A stretch of DNA of 64,000 nucleotides from Vicugna pacos (GCF_048564905.1 NC_133020.1:16897501-16961500), one strand, 5' to 3'. Positions 34,706 through 45,935 are shown, counted from the first letter of the stretch. Notes: generated by a model not told the origin, from the letters alone. Program-made: numbers and translations.

Positions 34706-35275
34706 TCTCGACAAAAATTTTAACACCTCCCTCCTCCCTCGCCCCCGCCCACCAACTTTGGCACAAGCAACATACATCTTATTATGCTAGGACTGTTACT
34801 GCTTAGTCGTAATTTTCCCGTGGTACTTTTATTACTGCAAATACAGCTGCCTCCTGTTCCTCCCCTTCTTTCTCCAAAATGGTCATCATGATACTGAAGG
34901 GCCAGCATAATATTGTTCCCTGTTAACTATCTGACCGAGATAAGCCAGAAAAATTATAAGAAGATGGGATAAACAGAAGGTACCTGCTGCTGAATCTTGA
35001 CCAATAGGCCTGGCGGGCTCTTGCAGTGGGGATAGTTACACTACCGCCGGGAAGTCCTGGTATTCCTTCAATTTTAAAGCGCAATTTTCAGACAATGTTA
35101 GTTTTAAGAAAACGTCTGGACTAGAAGAAATATATATACATTTGTCCCGAGAAGCAAGCAATTATGGATTCCATAATTTATACAGTGTAGATGGTATCTC
35201 TCAGCACTCTCAAATAGTAAGTTCTTCCTACTCTGGAATCACAGATTGTAGGTTAAAAACACCTTACTCCCCCCC
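34706..35275. other. Intergenic, no gene seen
   Basis: No exon or repeat family assigned. Confidence 0.45.
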
Positions 35276-35279
35276 TTTT

Positions 35280-35355
35280 TTTTAATGTATCTTTATTGAA
35301 GTAGAGTGATTTACAATGTTGTGTTAGTTTCAGGTGTACAGCAGAATGATTCAGT

Positions 35356-35400
<45 letters not shown>

Positions 35401-35465
35401 TTTCCAGATTCTTTTCCATTATAGATTATTACAAGATATTGAATATAGTTTCCTGTGCTCTGGCA
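35280..35465 (-). mobile_element. L1 3' end, recent lineage, with AC/AT microsatellite
   Basis: 'ttattgaagtagagtgattt', 'gttagtttcaggtgtacagc', then (AC)n at 35359-35391 and (AT)n to 35400, then 'cagattcttttccattatag' and 'agtttcctgtgctctggc'. The microsatellite has grown from the 'atacatatata' stretch of the element. Confidence 0.88.
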
Positions 35466-35499
35466 CCTTACTATTTTTTAATAGTTTTTTAAAATTGAA

Positions 35500-35738
35500 A
35501 GAGGGTGGGAAGGGATAGACTGGGATTTCAAAATTGTAGAATAGATAAACAAGATTACACTGTATAGCACAGGGAAATATACACAAAATGTTGTGATAAA
35601 TCACAGAGAAAAAAATGTGACAATGAGTGTGTATATGTCCATGAATGACTGAAAAATTGTGCTGAACACTGGAATTTGACACAACATTGTAAAATGATTA
35701 TAAATCAGTAAAAATGTTAAAAAAATAAAATAAATAAA
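35500..35738 (+). mobile_element. L1 3' end, sense, with poly(A)
   Basis: 'gtatagcacagggaaatat', 'cacaaaatgttgtgataaat', 'gacacaacattgtaaaatga' and 'ttataaatcagtaaaaatg' lead into an A-rich tail at about 35715-35738. It faces the next L1 copy head to tail in opposite orientation. Confidence 0.82.
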
Positions 35739-36720
35739 ATTGAAGTATTGTTGATTTACAATGTTTCAGGTGTACAGCAAAGTGATTCAGTTATGTATGT
35801 GTGTATATATACTTTTTCATTATACAAGATATTGAATATAGTTCCCTGTGCGATACAGTAGGTTCTTGTTATTTATTTTATACATAACAGTGTGTATCTG
35901 TTAATCTCAAATTCCTAATTCATGTCCCCTTCTTCCCCTCTGGTAACGATAGGTTTGTCTTCTATGTCAGTTAATTCTATTTTTATTTTGTAAATAAGTT
36001 CATTTGTATCATTTTCCACATGTAAGTGATGTATTTGTCTTTCTCTGACTTACTTCACTTATGTAATATAATCTCTAGACCCCCCATATTGCTGCAAATG
36101 GCATTATTTCATTCTTTTTAATAGTTGAGTTATATTCCATTGTATACATAACATATCGTTCTTCTTTTAAATTTTTTGGGATGAGGCAATTAGGTTTATT
36201 TATTTATTTATTGAAAATGTTTTATTTTTATTTTTTCATTTTTAGTTTTATTAGGTAGAATTTACAATTTGACTGCACATATATAATATATTACATATAA
36301 ATACATATATACAATATATTGCACATTTAAAACATTTACATATATGTACTTTTCATTGTTTCTAAGAACAGTTTAGAGCTTCAGCTTTTTAAACTTAACA
36401 TAGTTATCAAAAGAATAAAGCCAACCACAAAATAGCTATTTATTCTTTTATTTTTTAACGGAGGTACTGGGGATTGAACCAGGACCTTGTGCATGCTAAG
36501 CACACACTCTACCACTGAGCCATACTCTCTCCCCATATATACCACATCTTCTTTAACCATTCATCTGTTGATGGACATCTACGTTGTTTCCATGTCTTGG
36601 CCATTGTAAATCGTGCTGCTATGAACATTGGGGTGCATGTATCTTTTTGAATTAGAGTTTTCATTTTTTTTCCCCAGATATATGCTCAGGAGTGGGATTG
36701 CTGGATCAGTTTTTAAAGGA
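35739..36720 (-). mobile_element. L1 3' part split by a SINE
   Basis: Antisense L1 from 'attgaagtattgttgattta' through 'catttgtatcattttccaca' and 'gttatattccattgtatac', interrupted at about 36165-36535 by a SINE plus an AT-rich insert, then resuming at 'accacatcttctttaaccat', 'tgatggacatctacgttg' and 'aggagtgggattgctgga'. Together about 600 bp of L1 3' sequence survive. Confidence 0.88.
36168..36535 (-). mobile_element. Camelid SINE nested in L1 and itself split
   Basis: The SINE tail 'ggcaattaggtttatttatt' sits at about 36184-36205 and the SINE head 'cggaggtactggggattg' to 'ctctaccactgagccatac' at about 36459-36525. Between them lie about 230 bp of AT-rich DNA (36214-36440) that are not SINE and that I cannot classify. 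The L1 motif '(a)ccacatcttcttta' appears on the right and in diverged form on the left, which fits a target-site duplication. Confidence 0.75.
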
Positions 36721-37499
36721 CCCTCCATACTTACACACCTTATTTTTCATTCACTGGATGTAGAGGACATCTATTCACTAATCCCATCTATCTTTTCAAC
36801 TTTTCTAGGAAGGTAGATTGAAGGAAAATTTTACTTTCAAATGTTAAATGCCTCAGGGTATTAAGGAGAAAGTGGTAGCATTTTCACAGACAGGTAGTTT
36901 CCCTGGTAGGTCTGGAGAGATTTATGTTTCACCTTATGGCTGGAAAAACCCAGGTGGTGAGTGTGAAACATTTTCCCAGGATCATAACATTGGCATAGAT
37001 ACCTTTAAAAACATTCCAAAGATCTGGTATATTTAGAATTTGTCCAGCATACGTCATTGACGTCTTCTCATTCTGGTTTGGTTCAAAACCAGCTATGTTT
37101 TTGAACCAAACTGCCAGGCACTGACTATGCAGGGATGAATAAAATACAGTCTATATCCAAGCAGGTTTCTGTAATGTGATTAATGCCCTTCGTTCAGACA
37201 AATCTTTCAGTTTCCTTCACCTCCACCACATTCACAATTACTTTGTGAATGGTTTCTTTAGGAACCCACTGCTTGGCTGCTGTGATCCCGGGTCAGTCCT
37301 TAGCTTTCTGTATGAGAGCTTCGGTTTCCCTATCTTTCCCTAAAGGCAAGGTTAAACCCCATCCTTTTAGGCAGTGTAAGTAAATGGGAAGTCTGGGACG
37401 CAAGGTTCAGAAGAATTTAATTATCACGTATATTGCAGGAAGCCACGGCACACGCTGGCTCGGTTGAGTAAACAGGAAACTATCGATCCCACGCAGGAA
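36721..37499. other. Intergenic, no gene seen
   Basis: No exon or repeat family assigned. Confidence 0.45.
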
Positions 37500-38420
37500 A
37501 TGACCTTGTCCCAGGGCAGCGAAGGTGCCGCGGATTTCCCTTTTTCCTTCAGTTCCCGTCTAAACGCATTTCCGGGTTTCGATCAATTTGGTCCTTTAGT
37601 GCCAGAGCCAACTCCGTTCGGCTTCTTCCCTGTCCCACCCTAGACGGCGTCCCTGAGCGAATGGCCAGTAGGCCCTTTCATTTAGTGGACATTTTTAGGC
37701 CTTGTTTTACATCACAGCAAATCTCAACCAATCAGTAGTTGGGGTAGGAGGTACCCAAATAATCTTCACTTCCTTCCCAAACAGCTGCCCCTCGCTCGCG
37801 TCATCCTGATAGATTACTTAGGTAGCCAATCAACAAGCAATTTTGGGCCCGGCCTACCTTAAAACCAATCAATTAAAATGAAGACGGGGAATTGGGCGGA
37901 GAATGGAAAACTTGCCCCCTCTTTTGGAAATGGTTTGGAGAGGTGCGTTCGGACCTCGTGAACTTACAATTTTACGCCAGCGATCACCGCATACTGCGTA
38001 TCTCAAACGCTCCAGTTCTGCGCCCCTTGGACCTCACCCCAATCTGAGCCCCACCCTTCACAGGCCTCCCCCATCACCCATTTCAGTAGAACACATCCCT
38101 GTCCTGAATCCTCCGGAAAAGAACCAAACCCCGGAGGCCCGTGCTTTACACGCTCCTCCCCGCGCCGGCAGAGCAGGGGGAAGGAGAGACCCTGCAGCCT
38201 CTGGCGCCAATCTTTCCATTCAGTGCGTCTCTCCTCCCTTCCCCACGTTCCCGGGTCGGAGCTGACACGGGAGTGGGAGGAGCCGAGGGGGGGCGGCCCG
38301 CTCCGCTGAGGGAGAGGCTACAGCTTCTTAAGGTGGCACCGAGCTGTTGGGTGGCTGGGCCTCTGAACCACTGGGATGGGACGTCCTCCTGCCTCCCAAC
38401 GTCGCTTCCCACGCCGTGTC
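37500..38420. promoter_or_regulatory. Promoter-like block with three CCAAT boxes
   Basis: Moderately GC-rich unique sequence with three CCAATCA motifs in the same orientation at 37728-37734, 37826-37832 and 37865-37871, each matching the NF-Y consensus. CpG-containing sequence follows downstream (about 37970-38420), without a TATA box. The open frames at 37903-38512 resemble no known protein. The block lies about 4 kb upstream of the FOXJ2 island and could serve a non-coding RNA or act as a distal FOXJ2 element. Function is inferred from motif layout only. Confidence 0.45.
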
Positions 38421-38865
38421 TTATCTCTGGTCCCCTAACCGTAGTCCTAGTCTTATTTTTAGAAACAATACACAGGTTAGGTAGAGGATGTAAAGTTAAG
38501 CTAATAAAATAATAAAGCTATGCAAAGAAAATACAAACCGTGAAGAGAACTTTTCCTTTACGATTTAATCACTTGTGCTGTGTTCTCTTCTTTTTCTCCT
38601 GAGATTACCTTTTAAACCAGCGGCTAGAATTTTTCTGACGTGCAAATAAGAGCTCAGATTTTGTCTGATCAATATTTCTAAGTGAATGGCTTGTATGATT
38701 GTTTATTAACTCCCCGCCCAGATCTGACGAAGCCTCTAAAGGAAGCAAGAACGTGTAGTGCCTAGTGGCTGCTCCTCCTTTTACCGAGGGTCCCTTGAAG
38801 CTGGAAGAGGGGAGGTGGTATTTTGGGGCGGCCTTGCAGCTTCCCCTATGGTTAAGTCTTCTCAT
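38421..38865. other. Intergenic, no gene seen
   Basis: No feature recognised apart from an AATAAAGC at 38511 of unclear use. Confidence 0.4.
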
Positions 38866-38965
38866 TTGTAAGATGGGGATAATAATACCTACCTTCCAGG
38901 TTTAGTGTGACTACTAAAAGACTTCGTGAAATGAAAACACATTGTAATCTGAAAGGTGTGAAAAA
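38866..38965 (+). repeat. MIR SINE 3' fragment
   Basis: 'tctcatttgtaagatgggga' and 'taataatacctaccttccag' are the MIR core and 3' part. Confidence 0.75.
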
Positions 38966-39039
38966 ACATTAGACGATGTTATAAATGTAAGGCATACAAT
39001 CATAGTAAACATTTACATGGTTCTTACTATGTTCCAGCA

Positions 39040-39485
39040 CTTTTTATACAGATTTTTAAAAACTGTTTTGTAAAATTTCAAAGACATATATAAGTAGAGA
39101 GAATAACATTAAACACAAACAAGTCCATGTTTGTAATAAGCAACACACTTGTCTAATCTTTTATTATCTATGCATCTCTCCTCCATCACTTATTTTGAAG
39201 CAAATTTCAGGCATTTCACGACAATACTTCAGTATGCATCTTTAAAAGATAAAGCTCTCTTAAAAATAATAACACTAGTCTGTTAACACAACTAAAATAT
39301 AATAATTCTTTGATATCACCAAAGCCAGGACTGAAATTTCACCAATTGCTTTTTAATATTTTTTCCAGTTGCTTTCCCAAATGTCTACATTTTATATTTG
39401 ATGGATAGGTCTCTTGACCCATATACACTGCATTTCATTGATGTGTCTTTTAAGACTCTTTCAGTCTCTAGGTTCCCCTTCCTTC
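39040..39485 (-). mobile_element. Old L1-type 3' UTR fragment
   Basis: 'tattttgaagcaaatttcag', 'cttcagtatgcatctttaaa', 'aatttcaccaattgc' and 'cattgatgtgtcttttaaga' match an old L1-lineage 3' UTR (L1M or HAL1 type) in antisense. The exact family is not resolved. A related piece lies at 53655-53945. Confidence 0.6.
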
Positions 39486-39499
39486 ATGCACTTACCTAA

Positions 39500-39662
39500 G
39501 TGCATTCTATGCATGAAACCCCAGCACTGTGAAATAGGTAATATTATTACCTCCATTTTACTGATGAGAAAACTAACAGAGCAGTTTAAATGACTTAAGT
39601 ACTCAGTTACTGCATATCAAAGCTGGGATTTGAATACATGAATTTTATCCACTATACCATGT
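39500..39662 (-). repeat. MIR SINE fragment
   Basis: 'attacctccattttactgat', 'gagaaaactaacagag' and 'caaagctgggatttgaatac' are antisense MIR. Confidence 0.75.
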
Positions 39663-40071
39663 TTCATAAAATACCCAAGTCTTACATAAATACTTCCAAA
39701 ATGTGTATTGAGGCATATTGATCATCAATATTGCGAAGAAGTGTTTTGCTCAAAGTAGACTAGCACTCATGAAGAATTATATAATATGTTCTATTCTAGA
39801 GAAGTGTGGATCCTTGCATTTTGATTCCTTGCATGTTTCAGTGACTATATGTTTATTCTGCTCCATATCACCCTCCTTAATAGAAAGTAAGGGGAGAATT
39901 AATGCAAATGCTTCTCCCTGTCTCAGGGTAAAAACAAAACTAGTTTATCAATTTCTTTTTTTAATTAAAAAAATTACATAAGGAAAGACCATAAAAACAT
40001 TAATACATAGTGTTTGATATGGATGTAGAAAATGAGGTAAATTATAATAATCTTTGGTATATATCCATCTA

Positions 40072-40125
<54 letters not shown>

Positions 40126-40249
40126 AATATATGCACACACATACCTATATATTTTAAAAAGCAACTATCTAAACATATAATACAAACTATTTTTTAACAC
40201 TATTTTCTCACTGGAATATATTTAGATATATGAAAAAATGGATTCTTTA
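39663..40249. other. AT-rich intergenic with a compound microsatellite
   Basis: (TG)n at about 40071-40084, (TA)n to 40115 and (CA)n to 40125 form a compound, partly self-complementary tract. No gene is seen. Confidence 0.7.
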
Positions 40250-40505
40250 AAATAATACCTGTCTATTGCAAAATAGCTAAATAGTAAAGGAGACATAGAA
40301 AGAAAAATAACTCCTCCCTCACTAATTCTACTTCTCAGAGTTAAATAGTATTCTATTACACAGCTGTACCATCGTGTATTTAACTTTATTATGGATATTT
40401 AAGTTGTTTCCAATTTTCTACAGTTATAAGTAGTGCTGCAGCAAATATCGTGTATATGTCAAATAATTTCTTGAACTTTTAATTTTTCTCAATTTCTAGG
40501 AAAAG
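40250..40505 (-). mobile_element. Old L1 3' fragment
   Basis: 'gtatttaactttattatgga', 'tatttaagttgtttccaatt' and 'gtagtgctgcagcaaatatc' follow antisense L1 3' sequence. Confidence 0.65.
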
Positions 40506-40829
40506 AGAATCTAATCCTTCCCTAATTTTCCCATTTTTAGTTTTTTAATTTTTTTTTTTTAGTTTTTAATTTTCCCAGCTCCTTAAATTCCATATATATA
40601 TAAAATGTCAAAAAAAGGTTGAAAAGAGAAACATAACGAAACACCTAACACATAGCAAGAAACATGTGATGCCAAACTATGTGTGGGAGAATGAATTAAT
40701 ACTTCAAAGAGGAGGAGAAAGTAACAGCTTTAATCCTGGATATTGGAAGGGTGGTAAGAAAGAAAAGACTCAATTGGAATTCATCTCCTTTAATTACAAT
40801 TAGAGGAGTGACTTTGAATTCTGACAGCT
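40506..40829. other. Intergenic, no gene seen
   Basis: A 10-12 T run near 40551. No exon or family assigned. Confidence 0.4.
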
Positions 40830-41055
40830 CAGGAAAACGGAATAGAAGTTGAGTCATTTGGATTTTGGACTTGTTAGTTTAAGTCCTGACTTTGCTACTT
40901 ACTAATCATTTGAACTCAGACATAGTCAATAACTCTGAGTCAGTTTTCTCATCTGTAAAATAGGTATAATAATAATGCCTTATGGGATTGCTAGAAGAAT
41001 TAAATGTGATAACGAATGCATAGCTCAACCTGTGGCACATTGTAAATATAATGTA
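40830..41055 (+). repeat. MIR SINE
   Basis: 'ttaagtcctgactttgctac', 'ttactaatcatttgaactc', 'gttttctcatctgtaaaata' and 'aattaaatgtgataacgaa' give the full MIR order. Confidence 0.85.
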
Positions 41056-41866
41056 ATTATATATTTAAATAAAATACAGTATTCTATATTTAGTCAGAAG
41101 GCGAAAAAAGACTTTATTATCTAAATGTGAAATACAGTGAACAAGCTGTAATCTTGAATATGCAGGGGTATTTTTTTAGCAATTAAAATATTTCATGGTT
41201 AATATTTTCTCTTTCTTATTATTTTATGTGACAATAAATAGGGTAGTTTGAGAAACATCTAATAGGCCAGAGGAGGAAATATATAAGAATTTGCAGAGAA
41301 GTAACATGATTCCAGGAGGAGAAGTGGACGTGGTCCGCCTCGGGGCGTCTTCTGTCTCTGGGTGGGGATTATTCTGTACGGGGCAGAGGATGAGAGCAGG
41401 TCATTCTGTGACCAGGATAAGAGATGCTATAGGATTGTCAGGGAAACTGATGCCAAACCGTGCAGTTTAAAGAGCATTTTCACGTAAAGGCGCTCGTTTG
41501 ACTCTTGCAGCAGCCTTATTGGGTAGGCAGGGCGAGTATTAGGATCCGCTCTTCGCCGACCAAGAGTCCATAGAACAAGGGCCTTGCACAACTTTGAAAG
41601 CAAGATTTTCTGATGTTTAATGCAGAGTTTTCTCTGTTGCACGCTCGTGTCTCGCTTTATACATTCAACAAGCATTTACTGAACTCCAGGATGGTATCGG
41701 GGTAACATGTTAACTTTGCCTCAACCCCATAACCATTCAGAAGCTATCTCAGGGGAAAGAGAAGCCCAGCACATTCTTGAGAAAACCGGAGACGATCATC
41801 TGTATATAGAAGACAATGAAAAAAAGGTCGGTGTGGCAGACTGAGAGTGTTGAATTGCAACTGACA
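41056..41866. other. FOXJ2 5' flank, no gene seen
   Basis: AT-rich in the first part, rising in GC toward 41870. A MIR/L2-like scrap ('cattcaacaagcatttactg') lies near 41663. No exon is recognised. Confidence 0.45.
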
Positions 41867-41883
41867 GTTCGCGTGGCGCGAAC
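41867..41883 (+). promoter_or_regulatory. Perfect inverted repeat GTTCGCG-TGG-CGCGAAC
   Basis: Seven-base arms at 41867-41873 and 41877-41883 around a 3-base spacer. Each arm contains a CGCGAA/TTCGCG half-site related to the E2F core (TTTSSCGC). It lies at the upstream edge of the FOXJ2 CpG island. Binding by E2F is inference. Confidence 0.6.
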
Positions 41884-41899
41884 GACGGAATCTCCCGAT

Positions 41900-42540
41900 G
41901 GACAGCAGGGGGTTGTCATCTTGGGTGGATGGCGAGCGGCACGGAGCCGCGCGGCGGGGTGGCGGCCGGAGGGGAGCGAGGGCGGCGCGCCGGCGTGTCC
42001 CCCGGGAGCGCGGGCGCGGCGGCGCGGCTCCCCGGGCGGAGCTCGGCTCCCGGGGCGGAGCGCACCCCCGGCGGCGCGGCCCGCGGCTCGGCGCCGCCCG
42101 CTCCTCCTTAACCCGCGCGGGGAGGCGGCGGCGGCGGCGGCCCGGCGGGCGGGGGCGGGGGAGGGGCGCCGAGCGCGGCGCGGAGGCCGGGGAGGAGCCG
42201 GGGCCTGCAGCGGAGCCGAGCCGAGCCCGAGCCCCAGCCGAGCCCTGACACTGTCCGTCCGCCTCCTGGCTCCCCGGGAGCCCGGACCGGCCGGAGCCCG
42301 AGCGGTGGTGGCGCGGGGAGCCCCGCGCGCCGGAGGGAGCGGAGCGGACGGGACGGGACTAGAGGAGGCGCGGCCGCCGCAGGAGCCGCCAGTGACGGGA
42401 GTCGGGAGCCGCGGCCTCCCGGCCCCTGCTGCCCAGGCCAGCTCCGGCGGAGCGGGGAGGACGAGAACCCCACCCTCGGGGGCGCCCCAGGAGCGGAGGC
42501 GGGAGCGGGGACGGAGTGGAGACCCTTAGCGCTCGGGCGA
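41900..42540 (+). promoter_or_regulatory. FOXJ2: FOXJ2 CpG-island promoter
   Basis: About 640 bp of extreme GC with dense CpG, 'gggcggag' and 'ggggcggg' GC boxes (Sp1-like) and no TATA box, immediately upstream of and overlapping the proposed first exon. CpG-island promoters of this kind typically start transcription at several sites. The exact start cannot be read from sequence; I place it loosely at 42100-42250 because the inferred exon 1 ends at a good donor at 43308. The 237-residue open frame here is compositional. Confidence 0.75.
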
Positions 42541-42744
42541 GGGCAAGAAGCGACCCCTCTCGGGGGCGAGTCTCTCCTCCCGAGGGCCGAGGAAGAGCCC
42601 CACACCGGCCCGGGAACAGAGCTCCAGAAGTAGAACGGGGTGATCCTTCCCAAAGGAGGCCGAGTGAGGCGCCCCGACGTGCCTCCACTGCTCCAAACAC
42701 ACTCTCAGCAGTCCTGGACTTTCGAGGCTAAGAGCAAGGGGGCT

Positions 42745-42759
42745 ATGCCAATGGAGTAG
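42745..42759 (+). other. Upstream ORF 1 in FOXJ2 5'UTR (MPME)
   Basis: ATG CCA ATG GAG TAG, a four-codon reading frame with two AUGs. It would dampen or shape FOXJ2 translation if the transcript includes this part of exon 1. Presence is seen; effect is inferred. Confidence 0.5.
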
Positions 42760-43209
42760 GCACCCTGCCTCCTCCCCAGTACTCACAGCGCAGAGGACTC
42801 CTTAAATTCAGAAGCGGAGGACACTCCAGGGAAAGAAGAGGAATCGGCTCTCAGCCTTTCAGGAGAGGGGACGGACTCCCCCAACTTCCTTGTACCTAGA
42901 CAGTGGAACAGGGCAAAGCCCCTCCGCTCAGGTCTCCAGCAGAAGGAAAGAGCCCTCCACTCCAGGCAGATTCAGTTTGGGGGGGAGGGGGACTCCCCCG
43001 AGGGGGAGGAGACAACTCCTGGTTGGGAGAGGCTCCTCCCCTCCTCCCCAGGGAAACCGGCCGAGTGTGGGGGGTGTGCCACCTTCCCCAGGTAGGACCT
43101 CCTTCTCCTCCTCCTCCTCCCCCTCCTCCCTCCGCTCCTCATCCTCTGGGAACCCAGTTCTCCTCCCCAGCTTGGGAGGCTCAGCCAAGCACAGGAAGAG
43201 CCACTGAAG

Positions 43210-43233
43210 ATGAGGCTCTTCATCTGCCTTTGA
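43210..43233 (+). other. Upstream ORF 2 in FOXJ2 5'UTR (MRLFICL)
   Basis: ATG at 43210 with AAG A before it and A at +4 (moderate context), seven codons, TGA at 43231-43233. It lies about 90 nt before the true start in the spliced mRNA, allowing reinitiation. Confidence 0.5.
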
Positions 43234-44411
43234 AGAGGGGAGACCCTCCAACCCCAAACTCCAGTGCCAGGTGGTCCCCTCCCTCCGCGGGGGGAGACTT
43301 GGAGACAGGTTAGTGTTCTCTTTCATCTCTCTGTCATTTTTAGGCACTAGTGGGTGTAGGGGGCTGTGACGGGGGTTCTTGGGTTTCATTACCTGGGAAG
43401 ATGGAGTGATAACTCAGAGAACCTTCTGGGAAATGTGTTCTGAAGCTGCTGGATTCAAACCCTCATCTCGCTTCAGAGGGTCTTGAGAAATGGGTTTCTT
43501 AGTGTTTGGGGACTAAAGGGATGGGATTCATTTGAGGTCCCCAGGGACGAGTGTTTTCCTGCTGAGGGCAGAGGAATATCAGAAAACACCTGCCTCTTCA
43601 GTGCTCCATCCATGCAGCGTGGTAACGATGGACTCTTCTCAGCTGGACTTCCGTGCCACCCTCCATCCTTGGGCTTTTTCACCCAGAGAGTGCGCCCTCA
43701 CTAAAGTCATGGTGGCATTTTGTGGCCTGGCCTTGTTGGGGCTTCCACTGGTATTACATTTTCTTATCTGTAACCCTAGGTCGCTAATGTCCACCAGAGC
43801 TGTTCTCTCCAACCCACTGTGATTACTGCTTCCTTAATAAGAAAAGCAGTCTGTCTCCACTCACCCTACCTCTGACACCAAGAGACCTCCTCTCATGACA
43901 TCCCCACTCTGGCTGGAAGCATGCCTTACCAATAAAATCCACAGGGAAAATGGGGATCCCATGCCCTGAAGCAAGGGGGAAGGGTGCAGGGAAACACCAG
44001 CTCCGTGGGAAAGTTCTTCCCTAATGCTGGCCGGGTACCACTGCCCCAGTGCCCGACACCACTCCCGTCTTTTGCTGACAGTTCCTTAGGAAAAGGCAGA
44101 TACTGGATAGGAGAGGAGAGTGGCTGCTCAGCCTCCTTCCAGTCTTCCATCGGAATAAGTTGGCTGCCAGGGAGATTTGACCCCTGAGGAGTTTACTTTC
44201 AGAAAAGCGCTAATAGTGATATCCTCCCCCATCCTGTTTCTTGTTCAGTTCTGGGGCTCTGGAACCTTGTAAGTTTTCTTTCATAAGATAATAGCAAGAA
44301 TCATAGAAGCCCAGAATCTTCAGAAAAGGCAAGAAAACGGTGGCAGGAAATCCTTCTAGCTGAGCCTGGGCTGTGGGTTTAGTAGCGCTGCTCTGCCTTT
44401 CAACCTGGGAT

Positions 44412-44534
44412 CCAGAGGGAGGCTATAATGCAGTAGAGCGCATGCTTACCATGCACAAGGTCCTGGGTTCAACCCCCAGTACCTCCTTTAAACAAACAAA
44501 CAAACAAACCTACTTACCTCCCCCCTGCCCCAAA
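44412..44534 (+). mobile_element. Camelid tRNA-derived SINE with 12-bp target-site duplication
   Basis: Sense SINE ('gcatgcttaccatgcacaag', 'gtcctgggttcaacccccag') with a CAAA-repeat tail. The direct repeat 'tcaacctgggat' flanks it at 44400-44411 and 44535-44546. Confidence 0.92.
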
Positions 44535-45719
44535 TCAACCTGGGATGCCTAGCTGGGTGCCTCCTTTCTGCCTTAGGAGAATCCTTGTCTCCTGCAGGGG
44601 GACTTAGACCCCACAGGGAGTCCAAGTGGGAGGCTTCATCTTGTTTGGGTTTTTATGTTTCATCCTTTCTCTGCTGGGCATTGGGTGGACTGCCTAAGTC
44701 TCTAAGTACATCCATTTGGTCCTGGAAGCTGCCTGTTGGTCATGGGACATGACACAGGGCTATAAGCCAGGTTGGTATGGCTGTGCTGCACAATGATGTG
44801 CATATGTTTCTTGATTCAGGTGGATGTGGCTCTCAGTCTGTGTTTTGAATGGGTATGTGTGTGGGGACAGGTACATGTGTGATTTTCAGATGAAGCCGTC
44901 AATTACCTAGACCTGTATGTTGCTGGTAGGCCTCTAAAAGCAGGTGCAGGGATGCGGAGAGGGTGCTGGCCAGGATGCCCAGCTGGGAGGAAAGGCTTGG
45001 CCTGCCTTGGTCAGCCGGAGCCCTCGCAAATGACTGCACGAAAGCCACCTCCTACAGCAGGGCAGCCCAGTCTCAGGTTGGGACCACATCTTCTAGGACT
45101 AATAAGAGAGCTTCATTTCTGATATCTCTGGTCTGAAAAGCATTGGCTCTTAAATCTAGAACTCCCTCCCCCATTTGCTGAAAAGGGACGGCTCTGCGTA
45201 AGAGCAGCCTGTTTCTCACAAATTACTTTACCAGATGCTGGAACACAACTTGCTGAGTGGCTCAGAGTGAAGTGTCGCACGACACCTCCAGGTGTGCCAC
45301 CGCCACATGGTGTAACTGGCTCTGCTGGGACTGAGCTTCCCCACTGCTCCTCGCCTCCGCGGAATCACTTAGAAGCAGATGGCTACAGGGCTGGATTAAC
45401 TATGGTTTAGAGAGTGCGTATTCCAGATCGTGTCTAATGACTAGACCTAGTTCCCCCTGACAAATAAGAGATGATATTCCCCCATTTCTTCATTCTTGAG
45501 CATTTACTCAGTTCTGGCCTTGGTCAGAATTGGGGTGCCACTCTTCCCGATGGAAAAGTTTGAGTTTCTGACGTCCTGAAAATGACTGCAAACTCAGTGC
45601 AGGCTTTGCAATGCAAACCACTGCAGGCTTGCTACTTCTAGTCTTACCTGTATGGCCTGTCAGTTTTCTAATTTTTAATTTCTGATAGTCTCTCTCATTT
45701 AAAAATAATAATTGCTCCA

Positions 45720-45935
45720 CTTACATAACACTTAGTAAGTGCTTTAATATATTTAACTCAAGGTAATCCTCACAACAACCCTATGTAGGTACAGTTATTA
45801 TGTAGTTACTCTGTATTTTATAGTGAAGAAACTACCACACAGAGAGGTTAAGTGACTTGCCTGAGGTTGCACAGCAAGCAGGTAGTGGAGCCAGGATGTA
45901 AGCCCAGGCACCCTGGCTGGTAATTGGTAACATGG
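45720..45935 (-). repeat. MIR SINE, nearly full length
   Basis: Antisense MIR: 'agtaagtgctttaatatatt', 'aatcctcacaacaaccctat', 'agagaggttaagtgacttgc' and 'tgaggttgcacagcaagcag'. Confidence 0.88.

Larger units (their letters stand above)
42110..43308 (+). other. FOXJ2: FOXJ2 exon 1, 5'UTR
   Basis: No coding sequence. Its end is set by the donor ACAG|GTTAGT at 43308/43309, a strong match to the consensus, and its start is approximate. It contains a (TCC)n-rich run near 43098-43140. Two short upstream ORFs begin at 42745 and 43210. That the first exon is one piece of about 1.2 kb is inference from the donor and from the long 5'UTR known for FOXJ2; an earlier donor could be used as well. Confidence 0.55.

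Noticed and set aside
41816-42529. A 237-residue open frame over the FOXJ2 CpG island
   Set aside because: Its composition is Ala/Gly/Arg/Pro from CpG-rich DNA, it matches no protein, and the island is promoter and 5'UTR sequence.
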